From contig JAFGBK010000070.1 of NCBI GenBank assembly GCA_016933175.1, positions 1 to 64,000 of the forward strand: 64,000 nt of DNA, written 5' to 3'. The notes below the pieces were generated by a model. It did not search any database. It had not been told where the DNA came from and saw only the letters and a program-made list of their open reading frames with translations. This document shows, piece by piece, positions 41,969 through 51,304 of the stretch (the stretch's first letter is position 1; each line of letters begins with the position of its first letter). The position numbers and the translations under genes are program-made. This DNA comes from Candidatus Krumholzibacteriota bacterium. Its GTDB lineage: Bacteria > Krumholzibacteriota > Krumholzibacteriia > JACNKJ01.

Positions 41969-44900
41969 CTAGAAGTAGGCGCGGCTCTCGAGGCGCAGGC
42001 GGTGGCGGCGCGGCGAGTCCGCCTCCTCCCGCAGCTCGTAGGTGGCCGCCAGGCTGAGGTTGCTGCCCGGCTGGGCCGTGGCCTCCACGAGGAGGCGGCG
42101 GCTCCAGCCGGGCGCGTCGAAGAACCAGGGCCGATCGGCGCCGGGCGTGCCCTCGGTGTAGTCGCTGCGGCGCAATTCCCAGCCGGCGTCCAGGCGCACG
42201 CGCTCGAACGGACTCAGCGACAGGCGCGGCTCCAGGGTCAGCTCGCGCAGGGCCAGGACCCGGTCGCGGTCGCGCCTGGCCGCCAGACCGCCGCGCAGGC
42301 CGACCTGCCAGCGGCGCGGCAGGTGGCGCGTCCACTCCAGCTCGACACCCAGGCCGCGCACGTCGTAGCGCCCGCGGCCGAGGCCCTCCTGGCTGCGGCG
42401 CCAGAAGCACTCGCGCCGCAGCTGGAGCTGGATCTCGTCGTCCGCGCCGGCGCGGCGCAGGCGCAGGGCGTGGCCGCTCTCCTTCTCCTCGCGCCGGCCC
42501 AGCAAGTCGCGCTCGTCCAGCCGATCCCGGTGGTGCCACGTCCAGCGCAGGTCCGCCGTCCCACCGGGGCGGGGCCGCCAGCGCAGCTCCTGGCGCAGGG
42601 ACAGCTCGCCGACGAGGGTCTCGCCTCGCTGGAACAGGTGCGACGGCCGCAGGATCGCCAGCCCCCAGAGGTCCGTGTCGCGCGTCTCCTCGCGAAGCGT
42701 CAGGCTGGTTTCGCCCCCCAGCCGTCCCCAGGCGCCGCCATCGCGCGACTCCTGCCGGCGCAGGCGACCCTCCAGCTCCAGCGTGTTGGTGCGCGCGGCC
42801 TCCTCGGCCAGCAGGGTCAGGCGGCGCCATTCCCCTTCGCCCTCCCCCACGTAGACGCCGTCCTCGTTGAGGTCGCCCTGGCCCGGACCCACGTTGACGA
42901 GCTGCGTCTGGCGCAGCCGCTGCCGGTTGCTGCCCAGCCGATAGAGGGTCTCGCCGCTCCAGGCCCGGCCCCGCGGCAACCAGGTGGCGCGCGACTCGGC
43001 CAGGAATCGTTCGCTGTCCAGGTACCCGGCGCGTTTCTGCCAGCTGCCGCCCAGGTCCAGGCGGCCGTCGCCGGGCAGGCCTCCCCGGACGCCGCCGTCC
43101 AGGCCGTGGACGCGGTCCTCGCCGCTCCCGGCCGCGATGCGCTCCTCGCTCCAGACCAGGCGCCAGGCGGGGCCGCCGCCCCGCGAGCCCAGGCGCAGGC
43201 GCCCCCGCGCGCGATCGAAGGTGGTCCGGCGCTCGGGCGGAAGCAGGGCCTCGAGACTGTCGGGCGTGCTGCGCCCGGCGCGCTCGCTGGTCAGGTCCAG
43301 ACCCCGCAGCAGGAACCAGGGCGTGTCCAGACCGAGGGCCGTCTCCTCGCGGTGGCCGTCGCCCAGCAGGCTGTCCTCCGTGGCCGTGGCCTGGAAGGTC
43401 CCACGCGCCGCGAGGACGCACAGGGGGCCGGCAGCCCGCAGGCCCCCGCGCCAGCCGGTGAACCGCCCGCCCAGGCGCAGGCCCTCGCCGGACATCTCCA
43501 GCCCGCGGGCGGCGGGATCGCCCCACGCCAGGACGGCGCGGCCGTCGGTCTCGCGCCCCGGCGTCGTGTTCTCGGGCAGGTTCCAGGAGCGGTAGTGCCC
43601 CGCGCCCCGGCTGGCGCCCGGGAAGTGGAAGTCTTCGTCGCGGTGGCGCCCCGACAGGGACAGGGTCAGGGGCCGGCCGCCGGGCGCGGCGAGGGGCGCC
43701 GCCAGGCGCAGCAGCCCCGCCAGGCCGCGGTTGTCCCCGTCGTCCAGATCCGAGAGCAGGTTGGCGTCCCGGTCGCTGAGGGCCAGCTCGGCCTCGGCGC
43801 GGGCGGCGCCGGCCGCCCAGTCCAGGCGCAGGCTCTCCAGCCGGTAGCCCTCGGGCAGGGGCAGGGCCTCGCCCAGGGCGAAGCTGCCGCCGCCCGGGCC
43901 CGCGTAGGCATAGATGCGCTCGCCGGCGTCGCTGATGCCCGCCAGGCGGTAGTCGCCCCGGCCCGCCCCCATCTCGCGCAGGCGCAGGTCGTAGTCGCCC
44001 AGGGAGTCCACCCAGGCGTAGGTGTCCTGCTCCGGGTCGGCCGGATTCTCGTGGGTGAGCACGTAGCGCCCCTCCCCGGGCCGGTCGATGACGCCGCCGG
44101 CGATGGCCCGCTCGGGATCGTCGCCGGCCGCGGCCAGGGTGTCGCGTCGCTCGTCGGTGAGGGTGAAGGCCAGGGGGCGCGCCGTGTCGTCGCGCTCGTC
44201 GAAGTGCAGCCAGTCCAGGCGCAGGGGGCCGAGCCGGCCGCGGGCGCTGGCGCCCCAGGCGCCGCGGCGCCAGGCCTCCTGCGAGTAGCGGAAGTCCACG
44301 CGGATGAGATCGCCCGCGCCGACGGGCACGCGGTGCGTGAAGCTGAGGGTGCCCTGACCGTAGTCGATGGTGTAGTCCTGGTCGCGGCCGCGGGCGAGGC
44401 GCCGGCCGTTGACCGTGACGGCCTCGCTGCCGGCCAGGATGACGGCGCCGTCGCGGCGCAGCGCGCTGAGCAGCTCGTAGGGTCCCTGCAGTCCCTCCTC
44501 CCCCCAGAACTCCGCGCTGCGGAAGACGCCCTGGCTGCGCGCCAGCCAGGCGCCCACGGCGCCCCGCGCGCCCGCCACCTCGCCCTCGATGCCCTGGAAG
44601 TCGCGGTCGAAGGGCGTCAGCTCGCGCTCCCGCGCCGCGAAGACGAAGTCCCCCACCTGGGCCCGGCCGGCCGGCCCGGTCACGCGCAGGAAGACCTTGT
44701 CCAGCTCCTCCAGGCGCTCGGTGTTGCCCTCGGGCTGGAAGGGCAGGTCGTCATCGCGCAGCACGGCCTCCACCCGCGTCGAGTCGCTCAGGCGGCCCTC
44801 GAGCTGGAGGCGCAGGGTCTGCTCGAGGGCTACGTCCTCGCCGCTGCCGACCCGCACCACCAGGGACTTGGAGCCGCCCAGGTTCAGCTCGCCGCCCGCC

Positions 44901-45412
44901 GGCCGGCGCGCCTCCGGCGGCGCCCCCGCGGCCGGTGGCGGAGCTGCCGCGCCGGTAGCCGCGGCCATCTCGCGCCAGGCCGTGAGGGGCCGCAGGGCCA
45001 GCAGGCGCGGTAGGGGCAGCGGCTGGCGCCGTACCGTTACGGACAGGATCGCGCCGGCGTGCTCGCGGAACAGCTCCACACGGCCCAGGCTCGTGTCCAG
45101 GCGATAGTCCTGGTCCGGCGCCAGGGGCAGCCCGTCCAGGGCCAGGGAGTCCGTGCCCGGCACCAGGAAGGAGACGCCCAGGTCGACCCGTCGCTGGCCC
45201 GGCGCCAGTTTCACTTTCATGCGTAGGATCAGAAGATCACCGAAAGATGCTGACAGAGAATCTGTTGGAGCATCACGCATGGGAGCGGCATCGTCCGGCG
45301 CCTCGCCGCCGGGCGGCGCTGCATGGGCATCTGTGGCCGCTGCGCCGCTGGGCGTGGTGGCGGCCAGGATCAGGGCGGCCAGGACCGGGACCAGGCGGCG
45401 CCGGTTCCTCAC
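41969..45412 (-). CDS. very large outer membrane beta-barrel protein of unknown function, GTG start
   Basis: 1147 aa; signal peptide VRNRRRLVPVLAALILAATTPSGAAA, NLGGSKSLVVRVGSGEDVALEQTLRLQLEGRLSDSTRVEAVLRDDDLPFQPEGNTERLEELDKVFLRVTG, alternating amphipathic strands to terminal ...LRLESRAYF. Confidence 0.75.
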   Translation of the reverse strand: MRNRRRLVPVLAALILAATTPSGAAATDAHAAPPGGEAPDDAAPMRDAPTDSLSASFGDLLILRMKVKLAPGQRRVDLGVSFLVPGTDSLALDGLPLAPDQDYRLDTSLGRVELFREHAGAILSVTVRRQPLPLPRLLALRPLTAWREMAAATGAAAPPPAAGAPPEARRPAGGELNLGGSKSLVVRVGSGEDVALEQTLRLQLEGRLSDSTRVEAVLRDDDLPFQPEGNTERLEELDKVFLRVTGPAGRAQVGDFVFAARERELTPFDRDFQGIEGEVAGARGAVGAWLARSQGVFRSAEFWGEEGLQGPYELLSALRRDGAVILAGSEAVTVNGRRLARGRDQDYTIDYGQGTLSFTHRVPVGAGDLIRVDFRYSQEAWRRGAWGASARGRLGPLRLDWLHFDERDDTARPLAFTLTDERRDTLAAAGDDPERAIAGGVIDRPGEGRYVLTHENPADPEQDTYAWVDSLGDYDLRLREMGAGRGDYRLAGISDAGERIYAYAGPGGGSFALGEALPLPEGYRLESLRLDWAAGAARAEAELALSDRDANLLSDLDDGDNRGLAGLLRLAAPLAAPGGRPLTLSLSGRHRDEDFHFPGASRGAGHYRSWNLPENTTPGRETDGRAVLAWGDPAARGLEMSGEGLRLGGRFTGWRGGLRAAGPLCVLAARGTFQATATEDSLLGDGHREETALGLDTPWFLLRGLDLTSERAGRSTPDSLEALLPPERRTTFDRARGRLRLGSRGGGPAWRLVWSEERIAAGSGEDRVHGLDGGVRGGLPGDGRLDLGGSWQKRAGYLDSERFLAESRATWLPRGRAWSGETLYRLGSNRQRLRQTQLVNVGPGQGDLNEDGVYVGEGEGEWRRLTLLAEEAARTNTLELEGRLRRQESRDGGAWGRLGGETSLTLREETRDTDLWGLAILRPSHLFQRGETLVGELSLRQELRWRPRPGGTADLRWTWHHRDRLDERDLLGRREEKESGHALRLRRAGADDEIQLQLRRECFWRRSQEGLGRGRYDVRGLGVELEWTRHLPRRWQVGLRGGLAARRDRDRVLALRELTLEPRLSLSPFERVRLDAGWELRRSDYTEGTPGADRPWFFDAPGWSRRLLVEATAQPGSNLSLAATYELREEADSPRRHRLRLESRAYF

Positions 45413-46323
45413 GGTGCGCCGGTGCCACTGTCGCTGTCGAAGACCCATAGGCGCCCCACCGGTCCTTCCAGGACCAGGAGCCGCCTCCCCGGCAGCGGGG
45501 CCAGGGACAGCGGACCCGACGAGGTGGCCAGGACGAAGTCCCCGTCCACCGCGGCCAGGGCCAGCTCGGACGGCAGGTCCCCGGGAAGCCGCGGCGGCGC
45601 GATGACGTTGCCGGCGCCGTTGAGGCGCCAGGCCCGCGGCGGCCAGCCCGCAATCACCAGCAGGCCGCCGCTGCCATCGGGGCACCACGCAGCCAGGGGG
45701 CCGCGGAAGCCGGGCAAGCGCCGCTCCAGACTCCAGTCCTGGAGGACCTGACCCCCGCGGGCCACGGCCAGCGCGCGACCCGCGTCGGGCGCCAGCAGCC
45801 AGATACGCCCCGAGCCGTCGGTGCCCAGCTCGCGCCAGGGTGTCTCGCCTGCGGGCAGGAACACGCCGGTCAGCGACTCGCCTCGCCGGCCCAGGCGCCG
45901 CAGGACGTTCCCGCCGGCGGGCAGCAGCAGCCAGTCGCCGCCGTCGGCGGCCAGGGCCAGGGGCCAGTCGGCCGCGGGCAGGTCGCCACCGAAGGGCCGG
46001 ACAGCGAGGCTGTCGCCCGGAGCGAGAGCGCCGCCGGCGGCCAAGCTGCCGCCGGTGGTCAGGCTGTCGGCGGGTAGCAGCGCTTGCAGGCCGCCGGCGT
46101 CGTCCAGGAGCAGGACGCGCCCCGCCGGGCCGGCCGCCAGGCCGCGGGCGGCAGGGACGCGCCAGGGACCCGCTGGCGGCGCCAGGGGCCGTGGGCCCCG
46201 CGCGTCCAGGCGGAAGAGCGCCGGTGGCCGCGGGGCGGCGGTGTCAGACGCCGGGGCGGCGGCGTCAGCCGCCAGCGCGGCGGTGGGAACCAAGAGGAGA
46301 AGGATCGGGATCAGGCGTCGCAC
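45409..46323 (-). CDS. hypothetical exported protein, possibly beta-propeller-like
   Basis: 304 aa; signal peptide, repeated PxGNVLRRLGRRGESLTGVFLPAGETPWRELGTDGSGRIWLLAPDAGRALAVARGGQVL pattern; 4-bp overlap with downstream OMP gene. Confidence 0.6.
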   Translation of the reverse strand: MRRLIPILLLLVPTAALAADAAAPASDTAAPRPPALFRLDARGPRPLAPPAGPWRVPAARGLAAGPAGRVLLLDDAGGLQALLPADSLTTGGSLAAGGALAPGDSLAVRPFGGDLPAADWPLALAADGGDWLLLPAGGNVLRRLGRRGESLTGVFLPAGETPWRELGTDGSGRIWLLAPDAGRALAVARGGQVLQDWSLERRLPGFRGPLAAWCPDGSGGLLVIAGWPPRAWRLNGAGNVIAPPRLPGDLPSELALAAVDGDFVLATSSGPLSLAPLPGRRLLVLEGPVGRLWVFDSDSGTGAP

Positions 46324-46362
46324 GGGGCCTCCCGCTGCCGGCGGGCCGGCGCGTGCCGGACC

Positions 46363-47223
46363 CTAGAAGCTGCGCGTCCAGGACAGCCGCCAGCCCAGGC
46401 CGTCGGCGGTGGGCATGGCGGACAGGTCCAGGCCGCCACGCTCCTGGTCGATGTGCTCACGCACCGTCTCGTGGGTCCGCCAGAGACGGAAGGTGTCCAC
46501 GAGGGAGAAGACGCGATTGACCAGCAGGGCGTAGAGGGTGTAGGTGGCGCGGCGCTCGGCGTCCTTGCTGGCCTTGCGCTTGTCGGCGTAGGCGAAGCGG
46601 CGCGCCTCGCTGCCCCAGGTCCAGGCGTCGGCCTCGCCGATCTCGTGATCGGCGATGTAGTCATAGTAGGCGGCAGTGCCGAAGCCGTACTCCCGGCGGG
46701 CCTCGTAGCGCAGGTACTCGTTGTAGTCGAGCCAGGAGGCGTGCTGGCCGACGATCTTCCAGTAGTCGTCCTCGTAGCCGTCGCCGCCCACGCCGGCGAA
46801 CACCTGGGCCATCTCGATGTAGTTCTCGCGGCGCAGCCACTCCTGCGTCTTGAAGGTGCCCCAGGTTCCCCAGGTGGCGGCCTCGGCTCCCATGAAGATC
46901 CAGCCGCGATTCGCCGCGCCCAGGTATCGCTCGCCCCAGCCGGGCAGTACGGCGCTGCGCCAGAGGGCCTTGACGAGGCTGCGGTCCGCCGCGGGCGGCT
47001 CGGCGAGGCCCAGGGCTCCCTGCGGTCCGGGCGCCTCTCGGCCCCAGGCCAGCATGGCGCCCGACGGACCGGAGGCCGCATCCGGCGATCCCGCCAGGGG
47101 CGCGCCCGGGCCGATGGCCGGCGCCAGGCGGAGCAGCGGCCGCGGCCCGCCGATCCCGTCCGCGGCGGCGACAACGGGGCAGAGGAGGAGGGCACACAGC
47201 AACGTCGCGACGGATCTCATCAC
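46363..47223 (-). CDS. DUF5683-like membrane-associated protein, paralog 1
   Basis: 286 aa; signal peptide, ALWRSAVLPGWGERYLGAANRGWIFMGAEA, LLVNRVFSLVDTFRLWR, ends LSWTRSF. Confidence 0.6.
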   Translation of the reverse strand: MMRSVATLLCALLLCPVVAAADGIGGPRPLLRLAPAIGPGAPLAGSPDAASGPSGAMLAWGREAPGPQGALGLAEPPAADRSLVKALWRSAVLPGWGERYLGAANRGWIFMGAEAATWGTWGTFKTQEWLRRENYIEMAQVFAGVGGDGYEDDYWKIVGQHASWLDYNEYLRYEARREYGFGTAAYYDYIADHEIGEADAWTWGSEARRFAYADKRKASKDAERRATYTLYALLVNRVFSLVDTFRLWRTHETVREHIDQERGGLDLSAMPTADGLGWRLSWTRSF

Positions 47224-47963
47224 CAGCTCCTCGTCAGGGCGATCCGGAAACCGGAGGCGCCGCGGCCCGTGGGCGCAAAGTCCAGGCGCCAGGCGGTCTC
47301 GACTGAGGCCGGATCCCCGCCGCGCTCCAGGCGCAGGAGCAGCAGGTAGGTGTCCGCCAGGGAGACCACGCGGGCCACGACCAGGATGTTCACGAGCAGG
47401 CGGGCCGTGTCGAAGGCGTCCTCGCTGTCGTTGCGCAGGCCCACGTAGACCCAGCGGTGCGCCGTGTCATCCACGACGCAATCATAGTCGTCCCAGCCCC
47501 AGCGGTACCAGTCGTATTTCCCGAGGTTCTCGTAGTAGTGCTGGGGATCCTCGTGGTAGGGCGCGAAGTGGCTCTCCAGGTAGCCCACGTGCGTCGTGTC
47601 GAAGGCGACGGCCACGGGGCAGGTGGCCGCCCAGGCGTTGGCGTCGTACTCGGACGCCGGCATCCAGGCGAGCCAGCCGGGCTGGTCCTCGCTGAACGCC
47701 GAGGCCCAGCGTGCCGTGTGCCAGTGGGCGTCGGCGTAGGCCTCGTACTCGTGCCGCAGGTCGAAGCCCCGATCGCGGTAGTAGAAGTTGCCCGCCCAGC
47801 AGCCCGCCTCCACCGTCCAGAAGGCGACGGCGCGACCCCTGTAGCCCAGGCTCCACTCCCCCAGCCCCGGCAGGAGCAGGCTGTAGAGCAGGGGCTTGGC
47901 GTCCATGGCGGCGGACGGCGCCGCCAGGAGCAGGCCGCACAGGACGAGGACGGCGCGTCTCAT
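47220..47963 (-). CDS. DUF5683-like membrane-associated protein, paralog 2
   Basis: 247 aa; PLLYSLLLPGLGEWSLGYRGRAVAFWTVEA, LLVNILVVARVVSLADTYLLLLR, ends IALTRSW. Confidence 0.6.
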   Translation of the reverse strand: MRRAVLVLCGLLLAAPSAAMDAKPLLYSLLLPGLGEWSLGYRGRAVAFWTVEAGCWAGNFYYRDRGFDLRHEYEAYADAHWHTARWASAFSEDQPGWLAWMPASEYDANAWAATCPVAVAFDTTHVGYLESHFAPYHEDPQHYYENLGKYDWYRWGWDDYDCVVDDTAHRWVYVGLRNDSEDAFDTARLLVNILVVARVVSLADTYLLLLRLERGGDPASVETAWRLDFAPTGRGASGFRIALTRSW

Positions 47964-50900
47964 CGCAGCACTCCCAGTCGTTTCACGAAGGCGTCGCGGC
48001 GTCCGGTCCCCGCCACCTCCACGCGGCAGAGGTAGACGGCCGGCGCCAGGCCGCGCAGGTCCATCTCCAGCTCGAAGGGGCCGTCGGCCACGCTCGTGGC
48101 CTCCCGGACCAGGCGGCGCTGTCCCTCGATGTCGTAGAGCTCGGCGCGCACGCGGGTGCCGGCGGGCAGCGCCGCGTGGTGCAGACGCGCGCGCTCGCCG
48201 GCGGGATTGGGATAGAGCAGCCATCCCTCCTCGCCGACGGCGGCCAGGGCGGCGACGGCGTGCCGGCGCTCCCAGCGCCCCTGCCGGCTCGGGCCGCCCC
48301 CAGCCAGTCCCCACTCGGCCTCGCCGCCGCCCGGCGCGCCGGCGAAGGCCGCCAGGAAGCCGTCCCGCGTGGCGACGCGCACGGTGCCGCCGCCGGCCCA
48401 GACGTCCACCGGCGCCGCGGCGGCCAGGGAGCGCGGCGTGCCCAGGACGGGCCGCGCCTCGCTGTCCACCACCAGCAGGTGCCCCGTGTCGGCGACGAAG
48501 ATCAGCTCGCCCGCCCCGTCGCCGGTCAGGTCCGCGGCGAGGAGCGGCGAGCCCAGGGCGAAGGGCGGATCGGCGTAGAAGATCTCCGCCAGGCGCAGGG
48601 GCCAGCCGGCGAAGGGCTCGCCGGTGAGGGCCGAGACGCGATGGATCCTGTCCGCGGCGCCCAGGAGCAGCTCCGGGCGCCCGTCGGCATCCAGGTCGGC
48701 CACGGCGGGCGCCTGGACCAGCGGGCCGCCGCCGGGTCCCGCGGGCAGCAGCCAGTAGTAACCGGCCGGCCCGGGCCGGGCCACGCGGCCGGCGCCGTCG
48801 ATCCAGAAGAGCTCGTCGGCGCCATCGGCGTCGGTGTCCAGAGCCCGCAGCCAGACATGGCCCGCGGCGCCGTCGGGCGCGAGGAGCGTATCGGCCCAGG
48901 CGGCGCCGGCCTCGTCGATGCGCGCCGGATCGAAACGCAGGACGCGATCGCCGGCCGCCACGCAGATCCGCTGCGCGCCGCCCGCCAGCGTCTGCAGCAC
49001 CGGTGCCGAGTGGATCGTGTCGCCGCCGGCCGGGAAGACGAGGGCGGCGAGGTCCGCGGCGGGCCGGTGATCGTCGGGTGTCCTCAGGTTCCAGGCGTTG
49101 AGGGCGCCGGCCGAGTCCAGCCAGGCCACGAAGGGACCCGCGTCGCCGAGGCCCGCCAGGGGGCCGCGCATCAGCGGCGCGGTCAGCTCGCGCGGCGCCA
49201 CCCAGGGGGCGATGGTCTGGACCGCGTGGGTCTGGTCCGGGCCGAGCCAGGCGTAGACGAGGGAGTCGGTGAGAAAGCACCAGCCCTGGCGGCCGGGCAG
49301 CAGCTCCTCCACGCGCGCCGAGGAGACGATGGCGCCCGCCGCGCAGGGCAGGGGCGTCAGCGGCGTCACGCCTTCCTCGCCGTCGGCGTCGAGGCCGGCG
49401 CGCAGCCAGCAGCCGTCGGCGCTGGCGTAGGCGAGCCAGGTGAGATCCCGATCGGGATCGGCGAAGGGCATCAGGGTGCCCGGCGCCGGGCCGAAGCCGG
49501 CCAGCAGGGCCCGGTCGTCGCGGGGCAGGCCGCGGGGCAGGCCCGCCTGCGACCAGCGGAAGCCGATCACGGAATCGAAGTAGACCTCCGCCTCGGTGAC
49601 GGGCAGGTAGGGGCTGGTCACGAGGCTGTCCAGGGCGAGGCCCGAGGCGCTGCCGTCGTACAGGCGCGTGTTCGGCGTGGTGGCCGGCCCCCACTCGGTG
49701 TTGTTGCCCGTGTAGAAGGGATCGCGATCGTTGCCGCGCCAGTTCCAGGAATACGGATTGCCCAGGTCCGCGCCGCCGTCGGCCTCCACCAGCGTCACGT
49801 GCCAGGCGCCCCAGAGATTGAGCTGGTTGGACGGGTAGAGAATCTCGAAGTCGCGCTCGTCCACGTGCCAGACCAGCAGCCCCGACTGCTCCAGGAAAAA
49901 GTCGTACTCGCCGCTGTTGACGGCGCTGTCCTCTTCGCCCTCCGCGGCGGCGGCCATGAACTGGAAGACGCCCGTCGCGTCGTCCCGCTTGAGGAAGCGC
50001 TCCTTGTCGGGCGGCAGCTCCTGGAGCAGCTCCTGGCGGTTCTCCAGGAGGAAGTACTCGCGGTCGCTCAGGTCCAGGCGCAGGGCCTTCACGCCCGCGG
50101 CGGGGAGGTTGGCGGCCGTGAGCTCGGCGCGGTGCGCGCCGCCGCCGGGCCGCAGCAGGCTGCCGTCGGATTCGCGCACCCAGCCGAGCAGCATGCGGTG
50201 CCAGATGGACAGGCTGGCCGGCAGGGCGCCCATGACGTAGAGCGGATCCTCCCCCTCGGGCTGCAGGCCGTAGAGGATCTGGTGGCCGCTGTCCATGAGG
50301 TCCCAGTAGCCCACCACCGGCCAGTTGGACCAGCTGTCGTAGGTGTCCATGAGCCCCAGCAGGTGTCCGAACTCGTGGGCGACGACGGCGTTGAGTGCGC
50401 CGTAGATGGGGAAGCCGGGGTCCAGGTCCTGGCTCGTGGTCTCGGGCACCAGCAGCAGGTGCCAGAGGTCGGTCAGGCCGCCGTCCACCGGGTGGGGCGC
50501 TCCGAAGTCGATGGTGAAGCTGGGCAGGTCGTTGGGGCTGTCGGCGTAGATGTCGCTCTGGTAGTCGCTGCCCGCGTGGAAGATCAGGACGTAGTCGTAG
50601 TCGGCGAAGCGCGGTCCGTCGGGCTGGGCCTGCAGGGCGGCGTCGATGCTGTCCAGGGCCGTGCGGATGAAGGTCTCGAGGATCGCCACCGTCCAGTACT
50701 CGGATTCATAGGCCTCGGGACCGAAGTCGGCGGGATCGGACAGGAGGAAGGGCTCGACGCCGGGGCCCGGGAAGACGTCTCCCTCCACGACGAGCTGCCC
50801 GCAGCTCATCACGCGGTAGAACTCGCCCAGGGCGCGCAGGTGAGCGGCGAAGTAGGCGTGATCGTGGGGCGGCGGATCGACGCGTGTCATCCAGGCCGGC

Positions 50901-51256
50901 AGGGTGTCGGCCGGCGCCATGAAGCGGCCGTCGGGCGGCACCGTGGTCTTGCCCGGCTCGCGGTTGGTGCGGAAGGCCAGGCGCAGGACCATGACGCGCA
51001 CGGTGTCGGCGCCGGCGCGAGCCGGAGCCGCCGCGTCCACACGCGGCAGGGGACGCCCCTGGCGCAGCGGCGCCGTCAGACCGTCCACCGTCAGCTGGCG
51101 CTCCCGGCGGGCGGTGAGGTCGCCGGCCGCCCGCTCGCCGGCCGGCGGCTTGACGGGGCGCCAGGCGCCGGCGCCCGCGGGGCCAGCGGCAGCCAGCAGC
51201 AAGCCGGCCGCCAGCGCGGCCAGGAGCGATCGCTGCACGCGCTGCTCACGAGGCAT
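47960..51256 (-). CDS. M6-type metalloprotease domain protein with C-terminal T9SS-sorting-like domain
   Basis: 1098 aa; signal peptide, ALNAVVAHEFGHLLGLMDTYDSW zinc motif (HEFGH), C-terminal LLYPNPAGERARLHHAALPAGTRVRAELYDIEGQRRLVREATS...LRGLAPAVYLCRVEVAGTGRRDAFVKRLGVLR. Confidence 0.85.
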   Translation of the reverse strand: MPREQRVQRSLLAALAAGLLLAAAGPAGAGAWRPVKPPAGERAAGDLTARRERQLTVDGLTAPLRQGRPLPRVDAAAPARAGADTVRVMVLRLAFRTNREPGKTTVPPDGRFMAPADTLPAWMTRVDPPPHDHAYFAAHLRALGEFYRVMSCGQLVVEGDVFPGPGVEPFLLSDPADFGPEAYESEYWTVAILETFIRTALDSIDAALQAQPDGPRFADYDYVLIFHAGSDYQSDIYADSPNDLPSFTIDFGAPHPVDGGLTDLWHLLLVPETTSQDLDPGFPIYGALNAVVAHEFGHLLGLMDTYDSWSNWPVVGYWDLMDSGHQILYGLQPEGEDPLYVMGALPASLSIWHRMLLGWVRESDGSLLRPGGGAHRAELTAANLPAAGVKALRLDLSDREYFLLENRQELLQELPPDKERFLKRDDATGVFQFMAAAAEGEEDSAVNSGEYDFFLEQSGLLVWHVDERDFEILYPSNQLNLWGAWHVTLVEADGGADLGNPYSWNWRGNDRDPFYTGNNTEWGPATTPNTRLYDGSASGLALDSLVTSPYLPVTEAEVYFDSVIGFRWSQAGLPRGLPRDDRALLAGFGPAPGTLMPFADPDRDLTWLAYASADGCWLRAGLDADGEEGVTPLTPLPCAAGAIVSSARVEELLPGRQGWCFLTDSLVYAWLGPDQTHAVQTIAPWVAPRELTAPLMRGPLAGLGDAGPFVAWLDSAGALNAWNLRTPDDHRPAADLAALVFPAGGDTIHSAPVLQTLAGGAQRICVAAGDRVLRFDPARIDEAGAAWADTLLAPDGAAGHVWLRALDTDADGADELFWIDGAGRVARPGPAGYYWLLPAGPGGGPLVQAPAVADLDADGRPELLLGAADRIHRVSALTGEPFAGWPLRLAEIFYADPPFALGSPLLAADLTGDGAGELIFVADTGHLLVVDSEARPVLGTPRSLAAAAPVDVWAGGGTVRVATRDGFLAAFAGAPGGGEAEWGLAGGGPSRQGRWERRHAVAALAAVGEEGWLLYPNPAGERARLHHAALPAGTRVRAELYDIEGQRRLVREATSVADGPFELEMDLRGLAPAVYLCRVEVAGTGRRDAFVKRLGVLR

Positions 51257-51304
51257 GACGACGGACTCCCTCCTGTTTGCCGGCAGGGGGCGGATCCTTG
51301 TGGG

